From: Ophiosphaerella korrae
Lineage: Eukaryota > Ascomycota > Dothideomycetes > Pleosporales > Phaeosphaeriaceae
Reading direction: 5' to 3'
DNA length: 20,949 nt
Assembly (NCBI GenBank): GCA_028456385.1
Contig: JALNQF010000591.1
Coordinates: 1-20,949, forward strand
The first letter of the stretch is position 1; every line of letters begins with the position of its first letter. A program made the position numbers and the translations under genes. Below the pieces are notes generated by a model. The model searched no databases. It had not been told where the DNA came from and worked only from the letters and a program-made list of their open reading frames with translations. Shown here piece after piece: positions 1 to 9,600 of the stretch.

Positions 1-263
1 ATACCTAGTAGCTTACTAAGCGCTAACTAAAAGTAGAAAGGTAGTTAAATGTTAGTAAGTTGTAAACTTACTAACATATTAGTAAGTTTACAATGTTAGT
101 AAGTTGTAAACTTACTAACATGTTAGTAAGTTTGTAATATTAGTAAGTTACAAACTTACTAATATATTAGTAAGTTTGTAATATTAGTAAGTTTACAATG
201 TTAGTAAGTTGCAAACTTACTAATATTAGTGCGAAAATAAGAGGTATAAGAGATAACTCCCTT
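1..263 (+). repeat. Palindromic TTAGTAAGTT module, copy A
   Basis: A leader (1-50, beginning atacctagtagcttactaag) is followed by an array of eight TTAGTAAGTT and four AACTTACTAA decamers between about 52 and 223. Four pairs form hairpins with 10-bp arms and a 3-nt loop (52-74, about 95-117, 140-162, 201-223), separated by single decamers. A tail (about 224-263) ends gataactccctta. The same leader, array and tail recur at 12,848-13,085, and the array plus tail recur inverted at 20,873-20,949. The 5' limit is uncertain because the window starts inside or at the edge of the module. It could be a terminal or subterminal repeat of a mobile element, or a free palindromic minisatellite. Confidence 0.85.
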
Positions 264-1000
264 ATAGTACTACACTTTAATATAGAAGAAAAAAAGGTAA
301 TATATATTAGATTACACCTTAAAGAAGACGCAATAAGATAGTATAAACTGTACTAGATAGATTATATAATATATTCTCTAATAACTTAGAAAGATAAAAC
401 TAGAGCTATTTTTAAAAGTTATAAATACTTTACTAAACGAATAAGAGTAGCGTTTAGAGATATAGACATTACCTAATAAGCTAAAGAGTAACTAGAAAAG
501 CTTATATAAAACTAGAGTATTTTAAAATATATATTATAGTTTAAATAATTATTATAAAATACTAAATAGAACGAGTTAGCCCTAATATTACGATTTAAAT
601 AAGGACTTAACTCTAAGATCTAATATAAGATAATACATATAGAAAAACTACAAACACTAGAAGCTCTAAAATAATAGGTAATATAGATTAATAATAATCT
701 TCAAGAATAGAAAAAGAATAAATATAGAGGTTATACCTAGAACTATAACAAGAGAGACCCTATAATCCTTAACGCTAACAAGGATAAAAAGAAGAAGAAA
801 AACAAAGACTTTACGTACTTTAACTATAGTAAACTAGGCTACTATATAAAGAACTATAGATCTAAGTTAAAAAAGGACATAGTATACTATAAATATAGGA
901 AACTAGGATACTTTATAAAAGACTGCAAGAGTAAAGACCTAAAGAAAGAAACCTAGTTAAAGATAACTAAAAAAAAGAAGGAAGCACTATAAGTATAGGC
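264..1000 (+). pseudogene. gag of Gypsy-1 with two mutated zinc knuckles
   Basis: This is the capsid and nucleocapsid part of Gag, which packages the element's RNA. The 264-700 part resembles the retrotransposon gag domain, with several in-frame TAG/TAA codons. Two CX2CX4HX4C knuckles follow. In the first, the ligand codons at 816, 825, 840 and 855 all read Tyr (TAC/TAT). In the second, those at 885, 894 and 909 read Tyr and only the last (924, TGC) is still Cys. C to Y (TGY to TAY) and H to Y (CAC to TAC) are the changes RIP produces on either strand. The spacing is intact, which makes the identification firm although seven of eight zinc ligands are lost. Confidence 0.85.
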
Positions 1001-3845
1001 TAAACCTTAAAAGAAGGTAGCTAGGAGCAAAGAAGTATAATATAAGATACTCTATTAGACCTTTTGTTATAATAATAACTACTATATATATCTTTCTAGT
1101 AAATAGAGAGTAGTATAGTTCCTATAGAAATAGAGATATAGAGTAGCTATAATAAAGGAAAGAATAAAAGCTTAGCTAGAAGAAATAGCCTAAGTAATAG
1201 ACCTACTAATAGAAGACTTAGAAGGGGAAGAGCCCCTAGTACTATTAATCTAGGCCAAAGGACTAGCACTAGATAAAAAGACTACTACAACTACCTCTAA
1301 AGAACTATAAAGAAGTAAGAAACAAGTTAGTATAAGAAGTATAGAGTACACCTAGCTAATAATATATAGCTACAATAGCTATATAATAATAGATATAGAG
1401 GAATAAAATAAAGAATAGAAGTTTATTTAGATATACTTAATAGTTATAAGTATAGAGGAAGCGTATAAAGACTAGAAAGAACACAATCTTAAAAAAACTA
1501 AGTTTATACTATTCTAAGAATAGATAAAGTAATATATAGTTATAGTAAGAAGAATACCTATACTAAGAGAGTAGTAGTACTTTGTAAGAAAAACGCAATA
1601 GATTAATAAAGCCTATACACTAAGAGTACTAGTAATATACTATATCTTAATAATAGACACACCTAGCAAAGACAAGTACTAAGAAGGGGATAACAAGATA
1701 ATAGATCTAAAATATCTAGTATATTTTAAAGTATTATAGATATTATACCTAGATAAGAACTATATTATATATAGAAACCCTAAAGCAAATAACAACGTAT
1801 AGCCTATAAGAAGAAGAGGCTATAACTATACAAGAGTAATTATAGTAGAAAATATCTAAGGATAGGAAATAATCCTAGAAAATAGATATCTAGTAGTAAG
1901 ACCTAGATCTAAATTAACTAAGAAATGCGTCTAGAGAAGACTATAGTACAAATATACAAACAATAAATATCTAAAACACAAGGAATATAAACTTAAAGTA
2001 GGGCTATAGCTCTAAAAAGATAAATAGTTTAATAAATTACTAAAGTAAGAAAAGCTAGAAGGTATAGGAGGCTTACATATTATAAAAACAAGTATATACT
2101 AAGAAAGGAAAGTATAATTAATAATTAATAGTAGAGCTATAAGAAACTTTATATTAAAGAAGTTTATAGAAATACAAGGAATAAAGTATACTATAAAGAA
2201 GTACCCTTAATAACTAAGTATAATTAAAGGAAAACTATTCTAGGAACCTATTAGGTTTAAAATAGTTCCCTTAACATTAGATTTAGAAGGAATAAAAATT
2301 AAGAATATAGTTATAGATATAACGATAATTAATAATAAACAAGATATAATATTAGGTATACTATAGTTATAGATAACTAACCTATATATTAATTAGAGAA
2401 TAGGATAGATTAGTTACAGCAAAATAGATATATTAAAAGCTAATATAAACGCTTGCAAAGGAGAATTCCCTAAAAAATACAAGAAATAGGAAAAACAGCT
2501 TATAGAGCTAGAAAATTACCTTCTAGAATATTAACTATAGGACTTAGTAATAGAACTAGAAGAAGGTAAAAATATAGGATAGAGCCTAGTCTATTAAAAG
2601 ATAGAAGAAGAATCTAAGATTAAATAAATGTTTATCTAAAATATAATAAAAAAAGAATAGATAAGAGAATCTAAATCTTTAGTAGTATATAGACTTATAT
2701 TTATAGATAAGAAGAGAATAAGTAATAAAAGACCCTACGTAGATTTTAGAAAAACTAACGCAATTATAAACAAGAACTAATACCTACTACTATAGATAGA
2801 TAGAATACAAGATAAACTAAGAAGAGCAAGAGTTTTTACAAAACTAGATATCTAGAACGCCTACTACTAGATTAGAATTAAAGAAGGTAATAAGTAGAAA
2901 ATAGCGTTTAGAATATAGTATAGACTATACAAGTACTTAGTTATACTATTTAGCTTAACAAATACACTAGTAGTATTCTAAGAAAGAATTAATATAGTAC
3001 TAAGAGAGTACTTAGACATATTTATATTTGTATATTTAGACGATATCCTTATATTCTTAGAAATAGAGGAAGAGTACACGTAATATATATACAAAGTATT
3101 AGAAAAACTAGTAGAGAATAAATTGTTTCTTAAAATAAGAAAATGCGAATTTTATACAAAGAAAATAGATTTCCTTAGATTTATTATTAAACTAGGAAAA
3201 ATTAGGATTAACCTAGAGAAGATTAAATTAATTAACAAATAGCTAACACTAAGAAACTTAAAAGAAGTACAACAATTTTATAGGCTAGCTAACTTTTATA
3301 GAAAGTTAATAGTAGGATACTCTAAAGATATAGAGCTAATAATAAGACTTATAAAAAAAGATACGCTATTTAAATAGATAAAGGAATGTAATAAAGTATT
3401 TAATAAGATTAAGAAGAAGTTTATAGAAAATCTAGTTATTAGAATATATAACCTAGACCTACTAGTAATAGTAAAAATAGATATATCTAATTTAGTCTAT
3501 AGAATAGCACTAATACAAGAAGACCTAAAGACTAAAAAAGAATACTTAGTTAAATACTTCTTTAAGAAAATAAAGATAGTAGAACATAATTACCTAATTT
3601 ATAATAAGAAAATACTAGTAATCTATAAAGTATTTAAATAATAGAGAGTATACCTATAAAGAGTAAAGTATTAAATAAAAGTCTACATAAACTACAAGAA
3701 TCTTATAGGATTTATAATAAATAAAGAGTTGTTACAACGCTATATAAGATAGTAGGAATTCCTATTAATATTTAATATAGAAATTATATATATAAAAAGA
3801 AAAGATAACTAATTTATAGACGCCCTTAGTAGAAGACTAGACTTA
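1001..3845 (+). pseudogene. protease, reverse transcriptase and RNase H of Gypsy-1
   Basis: In life this polyprotein segment would cleave Gag-Pol, copy the RNA and remove the RNA strand. The stretch 1,001-2,100 keeps the frame but has no motif I recognise. At 2,127-2,138 the expected protease D-S/T-G-A motif reads N-S-R-A, so the catalytic Asp is gone. RT is clear from about 2,700 (R-P-Y-V-D-F-R-K-T-N) to the active-site box F-V-Y-L-D-D-I-L at 3,027-3,050, where both aspartates survive. RNase H follows, with its first Asp at 3,480 and the terminal D-A-L-S-R-R motif at 3,819-3,836. Many TAG/TAA codons interrupt it; no frameshift was seen. Confidence 0.88.
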
Positions 3846-5340
3846 TAAGAAGAAATAAGCGCTACTAGTATAGTTCTAGTTAAGAACGAAGAAGGACACC
3901 TAGTCCTAAATATACCTAAGATAGCCGCAACACTTAAAAGAACAAGTAATAAGCTAAACAAATAGATTTAGAAAACAACGCAAGAAGTATCTAAAGAAAT
4001 AGAGAAACTAGAAATCTAAAAAGGACTTATATAGGCTTATAGAAGAATATATATTCTAAGTAAGATTTAGAGAGAATTTATATAACAATTCTATAAATTA
4101 CTAGTATATAGTTACTAAGGAATTAAAAAAACATTAGATAGACTACTACAAGACTACTATATTCTAAAAGTGAGATAGCTAGTAATAGAAGTACTACAAG
4201 ACTATATAGAATACTATAGGAATAAATATAATAGATACGTACTATATAGAATACTACAACTAGTAGAAGTACTAGAATAACTATAAGGAGTTATTACAAT
4301 AGACTTTATTACAAAATTACTAAAGTCTAGAGACCTAATATTAAGAGTTAAGTATAATAGAATTCTAATAATAGTAGATAAACTTATAAAGTATATATAC
4401 TTCTAACTATATAAAGAGAAAAGTAGGATAGAGGTTACTATATACTAGGTTCTAGGAATAGTAATTAGTTAATATAGACTACTAGACAAGATTATTATAG
4501 ATAGAGATATACGATTTATATTAAAACTATAGGGAATAATAGTAGCGTAATTAGGAATATAATATATAATATCTATAGTATACTACTTATAAATAGATAA
4601 ATAGTTAGAACGAATAAATTAGATAGTAGAATAGTACCTAAGATACTACCTTAACTACAACTAGAACAATTAGGTACAACTACTACTTATAGTATAGTTA
4701 GCATACAATAGTATAAAGAATATAGTAATAAGAGTATTACTCTTCTTTGTAAACTATAGATTTAAACCTAATATATACTAGATACTAAGAAATTAGATAT
4801 CTTAGTCCTTAAAAAGAGAAAACTTTACTAATAGACTTAAAAATATATACAAACAACTAAGATAAGATATAGAATTCTTGTATAATTATATAGTAAAGTA
4901 CTATAACAAGAAGTATAAAAAAGGACCTTAATTTAGAAAAAGAGAAAAAGTATAGTTAGTATAAAAAAATATTAAGAGTAAACAACTAAGTTTAAAATTA
5001 GACTATATTAAGATAAGACTATACAAAGTAGAGAAAGAAGTTACACTAGTTATATTTAAACTAAAGCTACTAAATAAGATAAGGATATACCTAATATTCT
5101 ATATAGCTCTACTAGAATAAGTACTACAAGAAGTAAAACTACTAGTATATAAAGTAGACACGTATAAAGAATAAGAAGAATAAGAAGTTAAGAAAATCCT
5201 ATAATACTAATTCTATAATAGAAGAAATTACTACCTAGTAGAATAGATAAGAATAGATAAAAAAGAATAACTATAAGAGAAAATATAAGAACTAGAAGAT
5301 AATCTTAATTACTCTAAGAAACTAGAGGACTACTAAAGTT
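3846..5340 (+). pseudogene. integrase and chromodomain of Gypsy-1
   Basis: This is the integrase that would insert the cDNA. The N-terminal HHCC zinc region (about 4,100-4,220) is recognisable but its ligands are mostly mutated. The catalytic triad is still present: Asp at 4,302 (T-I-D-F-I), Asp at 4,500 (I-I-D-R-D-I-R-F) and Glu at 4,608 (L-E-R-I-N). The last two are separated by exactly 35 codons, the D-x35-E spacing of retroviral and Gypsy integrases. At about 5,181-5,330 an E-V-K-K-I-L motif followed by a Tyr-rich stretch matches a chromodomain, which in chromoviruses steers integration to particular chromatin. Stops throughout make it non-coding. Confidence 0.87.
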
Positions 5341-6136
5341 AAAATCCTCTAGAACGCCTAGTAGTAAACTAAGAGAACTAACATTACTACTAATAGATAG
5401 AGAAACGTTAGAAATATCTAATATAGGACTTACTACAATAAACACTTTATCTAAGTCTAGCTTAGCTTCTAGAGCTACTAACTATTTAGCTAATTTCTTA
5501 TTATTTAAGGCCTTTATCTTATAAAAGCAAGAGAGACGAGCTTAATTCTCTACTAGCTTACTCTACGTAAGCTCCTAGATACGCTTATACTTAGCTTTAG
5601 CTTCTACGATTTAAGATAGTAATTTCTCTTAAGTCTAGTTAATAGCTCTCCCTATTATTATTAAGTCTAGACACAAGAATAAGTATAATAAACGTATACT
5701 TAGAAAGAGAGATACTAAACACGTTATAAGAACTACGTATATTTACTTAAGTATACGCCTTATAAGCCCTACTATTATTTATAGAAATAATACAAAGAAG
5801 AGACTTAGGGTTTAATTTAGGAGAAGTATAACAAGAACAAGGAAATATTTTAATACTATTGCGTAATATACAATTAGTAAGAAGATAGTAATAACGTATA
5901 GATAAAATAAGTATAAAGGAGGATAAAGAACTTTATATTAACAAAGAAACTAGATTAATAACTCTAGCTCTAGAATAGATAAACTAGAACCTATCTAGAG
6001 GAGGAGATAGTATTATAAGTGTAACAAAAGGAATTAAGATAGAACTAATAAGTCCTAATATAGATACTAATAAAGCGTAAGACAAGTAAAGTAATAATCT
6101 TAATTAGGAGACTATATATAATTAAGATACCTAAGG
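5341..6136. other. unclassified RIPped repeat remnant
   Basis: This stretch has the same A+T-rich, TpA-dense composition as its neighbours and no open frame. Read through stops, the minus strand at about 5,380-5,650 gives a Lys/Glu/Ala-rich, coiled-coil-like segment. The plus strand at 5,650-6,080 gives a mixed charged segment with one C-x2-C-like pair near 6,010-6,030. Neither could be tied to a family. It separates Gypsy-1 from the oppositely oriented Gypsy-2, so it may be the remains of an older element between them. Confidence 0.5.
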
Positions 6137-6230
6137 TAATCTATAATCTATAGACTTTTAGTATTAATAGATTATAGATTAAAGTAATCTACAATTTACT
6201 AGTCTTAGTAACTATAGATTATAGATTATA
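6137..6230. repeat. A+T hairpin cluster (taatctataatcta)
   Basis: A perfect 14-bp inverted repeat (6,137-6,150 taatctataatcta and 6,168-6,181 tagattatagatta) has a 17-nt loop. A further tatagattatagattata copy lies at about 6,213-6,230. It sits just outside the 3' end of the Gypsy-2 pol remnant and may mark an element boundary. The sequence is simple enough that a secondary effect of RIP on a repeated heptamer is also possible. Confidence 0.7.
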
Positions 6231-6279
6231 ACAAGTATATAATTAGTAGTAATGCGTATTATTAGGATAGTATTAGTAA

Positions 6280-9200
6280 TTTAATCCCTTAACTATAGAA
6301 CGCTAGTATAAGATAGTTATAAAATATCTTTTACTATTTACAAGTTATTGTAGATCTCTATACGAGCTTTTATTATTACTTCCTAATCTACTAACCTCTT
6401 CTAAGATAGGTACCTATAGTTAATAATAGGCAGCCTATTATATTTTACGTAATATAGAGGCGTTTATATACGTAGCGCTAAAATTAGCTAATAAAGGTTA
6501 TCTCTCTATTAGATATAATATTTATTAAGACTCTATAAAGTTTAAAAATAGATATAAAATATTAAGTAGCTTCTTTAGGTTTTAGAGACTTATAAGAGAA
6601 GAAATAGCGTCTTTTTATAAAGTAGTAGTAAATTACTAGGATATATTTATAAATCTAGCTACTATTTTTACTAGTTAGTAAGGCTTAGATATAGTCTACT
6701 AAGATATTAGTCTAGAGTACGTAGAGAATTAGTATAGGTTAGAGGTAACTAAGTTTACTATCTTGTAAGTTCTTTATATAGTAGTAGATTAGGTATATAT
6801 TATAAAATTACTTAATAGCTTAAGGTATCTTAGGCTAATAATAGCGCTTATATATTAGATATAGCGTACTATAAAGTCTTTTATAGCTTACTAACTAATA
6901 GTTATAGTATAAATTAAAGATTTAGTAGCGTAGATAGGCGTTTAAGAGGATATATAGACGCGTTTTATTAACTTAGAAGTACTTTTCTTTCTTTAATCTA
7001 GTAGAGCTAATATTAGTATATAAGAAGTAGTATCCTACTTTATAGAAGGCTTTTAATAGTTTTTATTATCTACTATCTATAGTAGTAAATATAGCTTAGG
7101 CTATATAGTCTTCTAAGTACGCTATATCTAGTAATTCTTTTATTAGGCGTAGGTTAATAATATATAGTAAGAGTTCTAGGTCTAGTTCTTTATTATAGAG
7201 TAGTAGAAAATCTTCTAGTAAGTTTACTAATTTTAGTTTTATTCTTATAATATAGTAAAGGTAGGTATATACTATAGTAGCTTATTCTAGCGTAAATCTA
7301 TCTAGCTTTTATAGGTCTACAAGGCTTAGAGCGTAAATTACTATATCTAGCGTAGGTTTTACGCCTAGGGCTAAGACTTAAGAGCTTAAGATAATTTAGT
7401 TAGCTCCTAATACTTATAGATTAGAATTATCTATAGAGTAGTCTTATAGTTAGTAGCTTAGGGTGTCTATAACCTTATTTATATTACTAAGTACGTATTT
7501 AATATAGAAATTAAATTAGGATAAAAATAATAACTAGTATACCTAGTAGTAATTAAGCTTTTTAGTTATTATAAAAGTTTCTAAATTATAGTAGTTTATT
7601 ATAACGCGGATTGTATATAGACTACCTATAAGCTCTAGTTCTTATTCTTTAAATACTTAGATTATAGCTATAAGCTCTAGGTTATAGATATTATAATTAT
7701 ATTCTACTAGGGTGTGTTTTTTTAAGAAGAAGCTAACTAGCTATTAGATTCTATCTTAGTTTAGTTAGCTTATTACTTTACCTAAGGCTTACCTAGAGGC
7801 GTTAGTTTAGATATAGATTAGTTTTAAGAGGTTAAAGTAAAGTAAGACTACTCTTAGCTAAAAGGTAGCTTTTAGTTTATTAAAAGTATTTATATATTCT
7901 TAGGTAATTATAAAGAGCTTATACTAGGCCTTTTAAAGGAGTAGCCAATCTTTTTTAGTAGGTTTAGTAATAACCTTAGACTTAATTAACTTAGTAAGTA
8001 GTAAGGTAAGGTTTAAGTAATCTTTAATAAAGCGCTAGAAGAATCTAGTATAGCCTAGAAAGGCTAGGACTTCTTTAGTAGTCTTTAGTATTTCTTACTC
8101 CTAGATAGGTTTAACTTTAGAGAGATCTATTATAATTTCTTTATTAGAGATAATTATACTTAAAAACTTAACTAAGGTAGTATAGAAGCTAGATTTTTTA
8201 GAATCTACGTAGAAGCCTTACTCTTTTAGTTACGTAAGTACTTTATAAACGTACTAGATATAGTCTATTTTATTATTAGAGTATATTAGGATATTATCTA
8301 TATATATAGTATAGAAGTTGTCTAAATACTCTAGTAAGGCTAAGTTAATAGCGCGCTAGAAGGTAGCTAGTACGTTAGTAAAGCTAAAGGGTACTACCTT
8401 ATAAGTATATATACTAAAGTAAGTAATAAAAGTAGTTAGCTATTCTAAATTTAGAGTAATACGTAAGTAGTAAAAGGCGTATATTACGTTAAATTTAGAG
8501 AAAATCTTTACTTTATTTAAGTAAGCTAGTATTTCTCTAAAGAATAGAATAGAGTACTAGTCTTTAATAGTAGATTTATTTAGCTTATAGTAGTCTATAT
8601 AGACTTATAAGCTACTATCTAGTTTAGCTATAATTAGTAGGTTATTTCTAGCTAGAGAGCTATATTTACTAATAAAGCCCTTACCTTCTATTTCTTAGAT
8701 ATATTTCTAGATTACTTTGTCTTATTTTCTAGTAAAAAAGTAAGGTTTAGCGTCTAGGATTTTTACACTAGGTTTAAAAGTAATTTCTAGGTTATATAGC
8801 TTATAAAAGAGAAGTTTCTTAGTAGCTTTCTTATTAAAATAGAGTATTAGGTCTTAATATAGTTAGAGTAGTTCTATAGATAAAATATTCTTAAGCTTTA
8901 CTATAAGTAGTAGTTTATAAAATTATATATAATCTACTTCTTTAGCTACTTTATAGTAGTATACTAGTAGTAGTATTCTATCTAAAGTAAGTACTATAAG
9001 CGTATATTTACTTCTTCTAGTAAAGGCCTTAATTATATAATAACTAATAGTTTAAATATCTATTAATAAGTTCTATTTATACCTATTAGGGTGCCTACTT
9101 AGGGGCCCTATAAGAGTAAATAATAGTTTAAGCGCTAGCTTCTTTAAGGCTATAGTAGAGTAATATCTAGGCGCGCTATAGTATACTACTAAGGGGATTT

Positions 9201-9600
9201 CGTTAGTTATCTAGTAGTACTATTAGTAGTAAGTATTAGAGAATAATAACATTCTATAGTAGTAGTTAAGTTTAATAGTATAAGCCTTACGCTATAAAAA
9301 TCCTAGAATAAAGTTAAATTAGCCTACGTTTTTAATAATATAAGTAGAGGTCTATTTAATATATACACCTACTTATAGGTAGAACTTAACTTAATACGTA
9401 ATAGACTTAGATAAAGAACTATTATATCTTTTATAGATAATAAGTTAAAGTAGCTAGATAGTTTATAATTTTATAGTCTTCTAGGTAAATTTTTATTAAA
9501 TAAAGTTTATATTAGCTCTATTATTAGCTAAGGTTTAAGCTATATAAGGTACTATAGGGTCTTTACTTAAAAAGCTAGTAAATAAGAATTAGTTTAGCTT
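6280..9600 (-). pseudogene. pol of Gypsy-2 (protease, RT, RNase H, integrase)
   Basis: On the minus strand a retropepsin-like stretch at about 9,200-9,600 precedes RT at about 8,130-8,790. The RT has a V-x-D-Y-x-x-L-N-K-x-T-I-K-D motif near 8,545-8,603. Its active-site box reads I-Y-I-D-N-I-L-I-Y at about 8,285-8,307, so the second catalytic Asp (codon 8,293-8,295) has become Asn. RNase H (about 7,450-7,880) starts with a T-N-A-S motif and ends in D-T-L-S. Integrase (about 6,280-7,450) shows its first Asp in V-D-Y-I at 6,694-6,696; its second reads Asn (S-N-R-E, 6,508-6,510). I could not place the catalytic Glu in the same frame, so a small frameshift there is possible. Confidence 0.82.

Larger units (their letters stand above)
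252..5340 (+). mobile_element. RIP-degraded Ty3/Gypsy chromovirus-type retrotransposon (Gypsy-1)
   Basis: One reading frame (codons starting at positions divisible by 3) carries, in order, gag with two zinc knuckles, aspartic protease, reverse transcriptase, RNase H, integrase and a C-terminal chromodomain. This is the order expected of a chromovirus with a fused Gag-Pol. The frame is broken only by TAG and TAA codons at positions where Trp or Gln is expected. Every domain I checked from 252 to 5,340 is in the same frame, so I see no indel. The N-terminus of gag is missing at the junction with the palindromic module, and no 3' LTR is recognisable after 5,340. The element is therefore truncated or nested and cannot be active. 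Confidence 0.9.

Noticed and set aside
50..224. CRISPR array
   Set aside because: The repeats are short, palindromic, separated by 4-7 nt rather than unique spacers, and the genome is fungal.
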